Under the pieces are notes generated by a model. That model did no database searches. It saw only the letters and a program-made list of their open reading frames with translations, and was not told the DNA's origin. A stretch of DNA of 64,000 bases from Lobosporangium transversale (taxonomy: Eukaryota; Mortierellomycota; Mortierellomycetes; Mortierellales; Mortierellaceae). Shown in pieces: positions 56,481 through 64,000 of this stretch; the stretch's first letter is position 1, and each line of letters starts with the position of its first letter. The position numbers and the translations under genes are program-made. Location: positions 62,001-126,000 of the forward strand of contig NW_019028984.1 in NCBI RefSeq assembly GCF_002105155.1, read 5' to 3'.

Positions 56481-59400
56481 TTACACCTTGACATGTCTTG
56501 TCAAGAAGGATGGGACAAAGGGTGTATAAGAGACAACAGTGCTCAACAAGGGTGGGACCGAACTCTTGACCTTGGACATGGACATGGATGGTACAGCAGA
56601 AACAGCAGAGACAGCAGAGACAACAGACACAGCCGAGGACAAGGCCGCGGTCGCGGTCGAGACAGTTGTTGAAGTGGCAGTTGCAGTCGAAACAACTTCC
56701 TTTGCCTTCTTCAAAACGGTTGAGGTTCGATCCTCACTCTCCCACCAATCGACCACTTGATCCGCTACACTGTCCAAGGTCTCGAGTTTCTTCTTTGTAT
56801 CTAAATAATCACCACAACGACGTGTGATTGACATCTCCCCTACGGTTGCTCCTACTTGGCCGACCCTCTGGCCGATCCAACTGCTTCCGACTCGACGGAC
56901 TACAGTCTCCAAGGCCACAGGACAGTTGGCCTCCAAGACTTTTCCAGCGCGATCCAAACCTGACAATCTCTTGTGTGGGTTATTGATGTTGTTGTGGATT
57001 TCGACGATGGCTTGAGCTTGCTGCTTCAGCTTTTCCATCTCCAGATCCTTCTTCTTTTGCCTCTCATCTTCCTCTAGCTCCTTTTGCTGCTGCAAAAGTT
57101 GTTGTTGAAGCTGTAGTTGGATCTGTTGCTGCTCCATCTCATCCATGTACTCCACCCATTGTGTGGTCGAAAGGATAGTATGGGGAGGAGGGGAAGGATA
57201 AGGCTGGAGATCCAGGCCCAAGAGAGTCATTCCGTTTGCAACCCCTCGAATGGTCTGATCAAGAGCTGAATCCAACAAATGTTCACACCATCCCTTGAGT
57301 TGTTCTTGATGCGATTGGACCTTATCGGTCCACTGCTTGCGAGCATCCAACAGAATCATGGAAGCCTCTTGGGTCCATTGCTTGCGAGCGTCATACAAGA
57401 TCATGGAAGCCTCATCCCAAGAAGTAGGCAAACGATCCTTCATGGTCATCAAGGAGGAGGAGGACGATGAAAGGAAGGCGATCAAACTTGTGGGTCGGAT
57501 GGCACTATACCGTTTGTGGCGAGCATAGTAGCGGTAGGATCGTTGTTGAAGGGATGCAACCACGTTTCTGGCGGCTGTGGTGGTGGTCGAGGGCAAAGAG
57601 GATGGTGAAAAGTTGGATAAAGTAGAGGACAGGTTGGAGAGGGAAGAGATGGAGGTAGGGATCAAAGACATGGGGATTTCTGGCTCGCCATTGGGACAGC
57701 TCTTCAACAGGCCCGACAGTCCTTGCATACTTCCATACTGCGTCAGATACAAGCCCTCTCCAAGGTCCATACGCTTCCATGTGCCGTCCTTTTGAAGGTC
57801 AAAATCAACAAGGGTTGTCTTGGAATTGATCACCACCATGTCGTCCAACTCCATGTCCATATCGAGGTCTGTCTCCATCTCGAGATAACCCTCATCATCA
57901 TCGCTGGTGGAGTCAACATAGGGTGAGTTGGAACGAAGCTGGCTCTTGTTAACTGTAGCTGTGGCGGTGGTGGCGGCGGCGGCGGCAGTGGCAGTGGCAG
58001 TGGAGGTGGAGGCGACGACGCAAGCAGTGGCAGAATCAGAGACAGTGGCAGTGGTAGTGGTAGTGGTAGTGGTAGTGGTGATAGCAGAAGTGGCAGCGGC
58101 AGTGGGAGTGGTAGTAGCAGTGGTAGTGGCAGTAGTAATGGCAGTGGCAGTGGCAGTGGCAGTGGTAGCAGTAGCAGCTTTGCTAGAAGGTTTATCACCT
58201 TCAATCTCAATCATTGTCAATGGTCGAACGACTAGGACAGGGCTACCATGGGCGAGCAGACCTGTGACCTCGGTCCAGGCATATTCTTGATACTCGAAGG
58301 GATCTGCTGTACGTTGAGCGGCTGTCACGGAAGGATCTACCCATTCCTCAAAGAGTTCACCTTGGAACTCGATTGTGCTTACTGTGCCCTCGGCATCGGA
58401 GTAGAGTACAGCCCTCTCGATGGCCTCTTTCCTCTTGCGGAGTTCCTCCTCATTTTCCTCACGAGTATCTCCTAGGCAGGACACATCATCATCATCGTCA
58501 TCCAAGGCCTCAACCCGCCAGCGGACACGGAAGACTGTGTAATAAGACTTGCAGATCTGGTCCAGGCTTTTGCAGAGGAGACCCAAATCCTGAGGATGCA
58601 AATAGGCCATCAATGCATTGCTGGCCATGGTTTCGATTGCGGCCCTGTTCTGGGCCAGGAACAAGGGTTGTGTCTGACTTGGCAATGAAGCCCTGTCGTT
58701 GAAGAGGGTGTCTTGATCATCTGATTGTGGGATGGCGAACGCATGATCCACAGTTCCGAAGCGAGTTACTTGAAGGATCAGCAAGCCTGGGTCAGAGAAC
58801 ATGGAGGTCAATGAAGAGACGGAGGAGCGGGTGCTCACTGTTCCGGAAGCAGGAGCAGGAACAGGAGAAGCCTCTTTCTGCGAGTCCACGATCAAGATAC
58901 CGGAATCTCGATGGGTGATGACAGGGACCTTCTTGTTCTTGTTCTCGTTCTCGTTCTCGTTCTCGTTCTCATTCTCGTTCTCATTCTTTGCTTCTGGTCG
59001 AGAGTCGTCATTAGATGGTGATGCAGGGTCAGTTATTTGTCTGTGCTCTAAATCTTGTACTCGTCGATAAAGATCTCGTCGTGCGATGAATGGCTGCTGA
59101 GGTTGTGAAAGACGGCCACTGGCTTTGATACCATTCTTGGCAGCGAGAGCCAAGCCATGCATTTCTGTGACATCTTTGATAAGATATATTCTATAACCCA
59201 GAGCGATTGAGGAGGAGGAGGTTGAAGAAGAAGAGACGGTACTTCGGTTGCAGCTGTCGTCGTCGTAGTCACTGCTGTTGCTAGTTCCCTCTAGGTCTGA
59301 GGTAGCGTCTTCAGAGAGAGAGTGAGGGGGCTGGAAGGTGGTGTGGATACAAACGTGGACGCGCCTTTGTGTTGTGGGCTTCAAACTCAGCTGCCGTTCA

Positions 59401-59849
59401 TCTACAGAGATGATAGCATCATCTGCAATTACAAAGGGCTGGACTTGGCTTGTACATTCATCATGATGGCTACTGCTATAATGTGCCAGTTGGCTGTTTA
59501 GACAAGAATTTGAATCAGGCAACAAGACCTCGGAGATATCAAGGCCTGTTAGGAAGCGCAGGGCACGGATTCGAGCGCGGGTACGTTGTTCTGGTTGTTC
59601 ATATTGTTGATGGTCGATAAGGGGGAATGTGTAGGGGGATTGTGAAAAGGTTTCGAGAGATTGTTTTTGTTGAAAGTGTTGTTGTAGGAAATGCTGATGG
59701 TAAAGGGTATCGAAGTTGTTGTAACTGGCAATGAACAGATCCAGGGCGTCAATGTCAATGTCTAGGATTCTATAAGGAGCTGTATCAGTTGTTGTGATTG
59801 AGCCAGATGTGCGCAGAGGGCAATCCTCGAAAGAATGTTCGTAGTTCAT
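56481..59849 (-). CDS. Large low-complexity protein with a PAS-like segment, function unknown
   Basis: A single uninterrupted frame from ATG 59849 gives 1122 residues. The frame stays open to 60176, but that part is homopolymer-derived (Phe/Lys runs) and an unlikely start. The N-terminal half contains a compact region around residue 400 (MAYLHPQDLGLLCKSLDQ then YYTVFRVRWRVEALD) that resembles the HPDD and FRxRxR parts of a PAS fold. A second region resembles the edge of such a domain (LGYRIYLIKDVTEM). These are separated by an (EN)n run. The middle has very long Thr/Ala runs, then a duplicated 13-residue segment (ASMILYDARKQWT / ASMILLDARKQWT), a Gln/Glu coiled coil (QQQIQLQLQQQLLQQQKELEEDER) and a C-terminal helical region with DQVVDWW. 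I do not recognise the family; the PAS reading is tentative. Confidence 0.75.
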   Translation of the reverse strand: MNYEHSFEDCPLRTSGSITTTDTAPYRILDIDIDALDLFIASYNNFDTLYHQHFLQQHFQQKQSLETFSQSPYTFPLIDHQQYEQPEQRTRARIRALRFLTGLDISEVLLPDSNSCLNSQLAHYSSSHHDECTSQVQPFVIADDAIISVDERQLSLKPTTQRRVHVCIHTTFQPPHSLSEDATSDLEGTSNSSDYDDDSCNRSTVSSSSTSSSSIALGYRIYLIKDVTEMHGLALAAKNGIKASGRLSQPQQPFIARRDLYRRVQDLEHRQITDPASPSNDDSRPEAKNENENENENENENENKNKKVPVITHRDSGILIVDSQKEASPVPAPASGTVSTRSSVSSLTSMFSDPGLLILQVTRFGTVDHAFAIPQSDDQDTLFNDRASLPSQTQPLFLAQNRAAIETMASNALMAYLHPQDLGLLCKSLDQICKSYYTVFRVRWRVEALDDDDDDVSCLGDTREENEEELRKRKEAIERAVLYSDAEGTVSTIEFQGELFEEWVDPSVTAAQRTADPFEYQEYAWTEVTGLLAHGSPVLVVRPLTMIEIEGDKPSSKAATATTATATATAITTATTTATTTPTAAATSAITTTTTTTTTTATVSDSATACVVASTSTATATAAAAATTATATVNKSQLRSNSPYVDSTSDDDEGYLEMETDLDMDMELDDMVVINSKTTLVDFDLQKDGTWKRMDLGEGLYLTQYGSMQGLSGLLKSCPNGEPEIPMSLIPTSISSLSNLSSTLSNFSPSSLPSTTTTAARNVVASLQQRSYRYYARHKRYSAIRPTSLIAFLSSSSSSLMTMKDRLPTSWDEASMILYDARKQWTQEASMILLDARKQWTDKVQSHQEQLKGWCEHLLDSALDQTIRGVANGMTLLGLDLQPYPSPPPHTILSTTQWVEYMDEMEQQQIQLQLQQQLLQQQKELEEDERQKKKDLEMEKLKQQAQAIVEIHNNINNPHKRLSGLDRAGKVLEANCPVALETVVRRVGSSWIGQRVGQVGATVGEMSITRRCGDYLDTKKKLETLDSVADQVVDWWESEDRTSTVLKKAKEVVSTATATSTTVSTATAALSSAVSVVSAVSAVSAVPSMSMSKVKSSVPPLLSTVVSYTPFVPSFLTRHVKV
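57325..57411 (-). repeat. 39-bp tandem duplication inside the PAS-like gene
   Basis: Two successive 39-base units sharing TTGCGAGC and ATCATGGAAGCCTC, with a few substitutions, encode the repeated ASMILxDARKQWT. Confidence 0.85.
58934..58991 (-). repeat. (GTTCTC)n hexanucleotide repeat, coding Glu-Asn
   Basis: About nine units, with two GTTCTC to ATTCTC changes, encode a run of alternating Glu and Asn in the PAS-like gene. Confidence 0.92.
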
Positions 59850-59885
59850 GATGGGTATTGTGTGATATGGAAAGAAATTACAAAA

Positions 59886-59923
<38 letters not shown>

Positions 59924-60217
59924 ATGTGTCAATGCAAGTGTGAGTGTTTGAGGAGGCGTGAAAGTATGAAAGAAAGAAAGAAAGAAAGAAGAAAAAAAAA
60001 AAGAAGAAGAGAGAAGTGAAGGAGTGAAGGGAATATATGCAATGAAGGAAATGAAGGAGTTGTTGAGGAATAAAGAGAAAGAGAGAGAGAGAGAGAAAGA
60101 GAGAAAGAAGTGGAAGAGAAAAGGATGATTTAAAAAAAAAAAGTTGATAATGTGTTTTAAAGGTGGATGGGATCAAGGCTCCTTTTTATTATATTACCAA
60201 TAAACTGGGACTGGGAA

Positions 60218-60254
<37 letters not shown>

Positions 60255-61849
60255 CGGGACAAAAGTTGCAATCAAATGCTTTTTTAAATTTAAAAAGGAA
60301 GTGAAAAAGAGGGAGAGAAAGAAAAGAAAAAGAAAAAGAAAAAAGTAAAAAAAAAAAAAATAAAAAAAAAGGGACGGGAAGAGATGATAACGACTGCACA
60401 GCGAACAAAAAAAGGATACATTGCAGGTCGGGTCAAATCATGCCACGAAATATAAACAATGGGTTGATTACGATTGAATTGAGAGTGAAGGTGTGTGTGC
60501 GCCGATAGGATAGGATATTGGCATTGGCATTGGCATTGACATTGGCATTGACATCAGAAAAAAAAAAAAGAAAAAAAAAAAAAAAAAGGGTTGTGTAGTA
60601 GTATAAAAGTTCATCAAAGAAGAGTGAATGAATGAAATGATAATGTTTATTATATATATTATGCATGTCCATGTCCATGTATTTGTATATAAATGTTGTT
60701 AATGTTGTTAATGGGAATGGGTCAAATGGTGAATGTGTGCCTGTGTCGATGACAATTGACTCTTATTTATTTTTATTTATTTATTTATTTATTTATTTCT
60801 TATTTTATCTTATTTATTTCCCCAACGATTTATTTAGCCTAGTTTACTCTTTTATTTATTTTGAATGTGAAAAAACATGACATGTCATGATCGTGATCGT
60901 GATCATGTTAGACGACAGACATGCGCCAGACCCATTGGCCTGAAATATACATGTACCATTTGCGCGTGAAATACCAAACATGGCTCACCCTCATGCTCTC
61001 ATTCTCACATTCACACACTCTCTCTCTCTCCCTTCTCTCTTTTCATTTCTTGTTCATTTATCTTATCCATCAACAACCTCTTTTTATCCTTTCCGTGTGA
61101 ATTAATGCAAAAAAAAAGAAAAAGAAAAAGAAACAGACTGAATGGATGGTTGTGCATGTGTCCTTGTTCTCGCGTGGCATCTACACATGGATAGTCTACA
61201 CATCCCATCGATGGATTACAGACATTGAAAACACAATAAAAAAAATGAACTTCGCTTTGGTCTTTTTCATTGATTACAACTGCTCCCAAAATTTTCAGCT
61301 GCCTGCCTGGATAAGCAGAAATACATGTACATCCAATTGAACTCTTTCTGTTTGTTTTTTCTACCATCCACTTTCATCTTCATTTTCTCTCTCTTCCTCT
61401 CTCTTTCTTTTTCTCTTTTTTTTCTTTCTTCTCCTTTTCTTTCTCTCTTGGTCTGAACTGTGTATACGTGTCTCTTCCTGTTAGACCCCACTATGGACAT
61501 TTGTATATATAAAAGTATACAACACAATGTATACAAACGTAGTCTACGTCTAGTCAACATTAGCATGCTAAATACTCTGCAGCGCTTCTGCATGTTTTAT
61601 TTATTTATTTTTATTTATTTATTTTTTTTCTTTATTTGATCCCCCAACGATTCAACAAAAAAGAACTCAGCGGGAAACATCGGTGTTCAATAATGACGGA
61701 TAACATTCAGAAATAAACCTTTGTTATATACAAGGACCTGTGCATATTTATATATATATGCATGCACAAAAAAAAAAAAAAAAAAAAAAAAACTAACGTC
61801 TTGGGCTATATTTTTTTTTTATGCATGAGTTGTAACAGAGAGAGAGAGA

Positions 61850-61880
<31 letters not shown>

Positions 61881-63600
61881 CCTTTCAGGCTCAGTCTTGA
61901 AGACACGTTTTTCTATTGAACAACTTCGGTTACAATATATTTGTAAATCTAACGGTAGCGCCCATTATAGTAAAAAAAAAAAAAAAAAAAAAAAAAAGGG
62001 TCGTGAAAGCTCCAAATTGACAAAAAGGGCTTTCAACGAACAATCGGGGATGAAGTTTGCTCCGCCGCAGTCGTTGTTGGAGTGAAGAAGGTTTAATAAG
62101 TTTACTTTTTTACTTTTTTCAACATGAGAAATAATCGTGTTGTACGAGAGGAACGCAAACAGTTCTAAAAAGGTGGAATAGAATTCCCCTTTCTCTCCTT
62201 TTTTTTTTTTTTACTGTTTCTCCAAGGTCCATTGTGGACTCATTGGATTATTTCTACTGGCTTGCGATTCATTATTTAAAATAACATCCTATCATCTTTT
62301 ATCATCCTCAATCTTTTTACTTAGCCCATTATCCCATCTGTTGGCTAGGTGTAAAAAAAGATCGCCGCACAGCATGTGCTTGGCGGTATGAACATTTCAA
62401 TAAATCTTTATTTTAAAACCATACAACAATCTCAAAAGGAAGTATTGCCTCTTCTCGTGCAATGATTAATGATAAAGACGTTATACACACACACACACAC
62501 ACACTCGCCCAATTTTTTTTTTTTTTTTTTTTTTTTAGAAAAAAAAAAAACATGGCAAGTACAGCAGCAAATTATTGTTAATTGTTATTGCTAATTGCTA
62601 CTGTTTTGTTGATGCCGTTTGCCGTTGCTACATGGATTGTACCGTTGTTGTACACCTTGAATGCATATCCTTGCGTGTGCTTCTTTGCTTGTGCTTGTGT
62701 GCTTATGCGTATTCTTGTGCTTGTGTTCACTTCCTCCCCCAGTCTCCCATCCCTCTGTGTCCTACCTGGGTATCCGCGCCAAAAAAACGGGAACGAATCG
62801 GATAAGCAATAAAAAAAAAAAATGTATAGAAATATAAAAAAAGGTTTTTGTGGCTCAGTGGGGTCTAAACGGAGGCTGATGAGGATTGAAGGTTTATACA
62901 CATGTAATCCATGCATTGAATCGGACCATTCAATCTACCTATCCAAGCGGGATAATTTTCTTCTTTTCTTTTCCTTCCCGCAGGAAATGATCCCAATAAA
63001 CAGGGTCCTTTTTTCAACGGAACTTTACGCTTTCCCCTCTTTCCCAATTCCTATCCTTCCTTTCCTTTTTCCCCCTTTCGTACCCAGTCACTTTCCTTCC
63101 TTGCGACATCCAGTCAACGCGAGCACGTTATGAGGGAGCCAAAGCTTTGTTCAAAACAAGAGATTGCATCCATCCCATAGTATATACCATAGTACCATAG
63201 TAAAGAAAAACAGGGGTCTCCTTGCCTTTTTTTTTTTGTCCCGCATTCCATTGATCCTGTCACATCCTGATCGCTAATCAAGTCTCTCTTTTTTTTTTTT
63301 TTTTTTTTTTTCCCTCTCCCTTTGCCTCTCTTGACGAGAACGATAGGGGACCCAAGATCTTCTATCCCAGAAAGTAAAAAATAACAAGATTAGACACACG
63401 ATTGATGAGGGTTGCTCGAAGCACGTTTTTAATTGAGCTGCATTAGTTTTACTTTCCACATCTCGACGACATTCCTTAACCACATTCAAAGGAAGGGGAA
63501 AAAAAAAAAAAAAAATAGGGGGACAAGCAATCTTTGAAAGATCCTTACACTCACGGAACACGCCACGAAGGTAGAATAAAGACGAAACTTCTTTTTCTTT

Positions 63601-63632
<32 letters not shown>

Positions 63633-64000
63633 TTTACCATTGCTCTCAGGCACAAACAGCACAAATGCACATTTATCGTCCCACTTTTAACAGGTGGATC
63701 TGAGACAAAAAGTAATGCATTATGCTTACTTGAACAAAAAAAAAAAAAAAAAAAAAAAAAAAGAGTCTTTTTTTTATTTTTCTTTTCCAAAGCATACAAA
63801 TGAAGAAAAGAAGCTATTGTTGACCAAGGACGGGAAAGAGAGAGAGAGAGAAAGAGAGAGAAAGAGAGAGCCATAGGAAAAGAAAGATAAAAAAAAAAAA
63901 AAAATTATGCATCAGTTTCAAGTCGAAAAATTGCTTATTTGCTCCACCATAGACATCTGTATACTTTGACGCGTTTAATGTTTGACAAAGTTAGGCCAGA
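59850..64000. other. Repeat-rich region without a supported gene
   Basis: 4.1 kb of AT-rich sequence. Homopolymers occur at 59890-59919, 60223-60251, 61768-61791, 61853-61880, 61972-61997, 62515-62536, 63291-63311, 63604-63631 and 63737-63762. It also holds AAAG/GAGA runs (59969-60115), a GGCATT hexamer run (60518-60554), TTTA runs (60766-60810 and 61597-61630), an AC run (62484-62504) and overlapping inverted repeats at 60876-60907. Short frames are dominated by Lys/Phe runs and look random. Confidence 0.65.
60876..60907. repeat. Overlapping palindromes
   Basis: CATGACATGTCATG (60876-60889) is a perfect 14-bp palindrome. It overlaps a second inverted repeat, CATGATC...GATCATG (60886-60907), whose spacer repeats GTGATC. 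Confidence 0.9.

Noticed and set aside
59850-60176. N-terminal extension of the PAS-like protein
   Set aside because: The extra residues are Phe/Leu/Ser and Lys runs translated from homopolymers, and ATG 59849 begins normal protein sequence.
1-64000. CRISPR array, bacterial operon or prophage
   Set aside because: No regular spaced repeats of that type, and spliced eukaryotic genes throughout.

Overview
The window is eukaryotic nuclear DNA from a filamentous fungus, most likely an early-diverging Mucoromycota-type fungus (Mortierella-like is my inference). The evidence is: genes with several short GT-AG introns, AT-rich intergenic DNA full of long A/T homopolymers, Asn/Gln/Ser/His-rich proteins, a fungal TOK-type potassium channel, a Zn2Cys6 cluster, a Tag1-like DUF3712-type protein, and animal-type regulators (NELF-B, DP, Atos, ASH1-like SET) that yeasts mostly lack.

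Region 1 (1-8111) is a repeat-rich block. Two near-identical inverted arms of about 2 kb (1-1995 and 5683-7679) each carry a RecQ-family helicase. They flank a 3.7 kb spacer holding a broken C2H2 zinc-finger gene, a 25-bp tandem repeat and a diverged direct repeat. Helicases of this kind are typical of fungal subtelomeres and mobile elements. A G-tract array follows at 9035-9215.

Region 2 (10112-24074, all minus strand) holds three regulatory genes: an ASH1-like SET methyltransferase with an added AT-hook and Zn2Cys6 cluster, a Ser/Thr kinase, and a DP (E2F partner) transcription factor with a long disordered N-terminus.

Region 3 (24075-28815) is a 4.7 kb stretch without a convincing gene. 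Region 4 (28816-35376, plus strand) holds a septin-like GTPase fused to ankyrin repeats and a Tag1-like vacuolar membrane protein. Region 5 (35494-44492, minus strand) holds GPI ethanolamine phosphate transferase 3 (PIG-O/Gpi13) and an Atos/FAM214 homologue.

Region 6 holds a ten-exon NELF-B homologue (47460-50568, minus), then a divergent TOK-type K+ channel (51831-56251, plus), which converges on a large PAS-like low-complexity protein (56481-59849, minus). The last 4 kb (59850-64000) shows only simple repeats and homopolymers.

Exon boundaries were worked out by eye from GT/AG sites, reading-frame continuity and family conservation. For most multi-exon genes the exon sum is a multiple of three. 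The genes do not form an operon-like unit. The common theme is transcription and chromatin control (SET, DP, NELF-B, kinase) plus membrane and vacuole functions.
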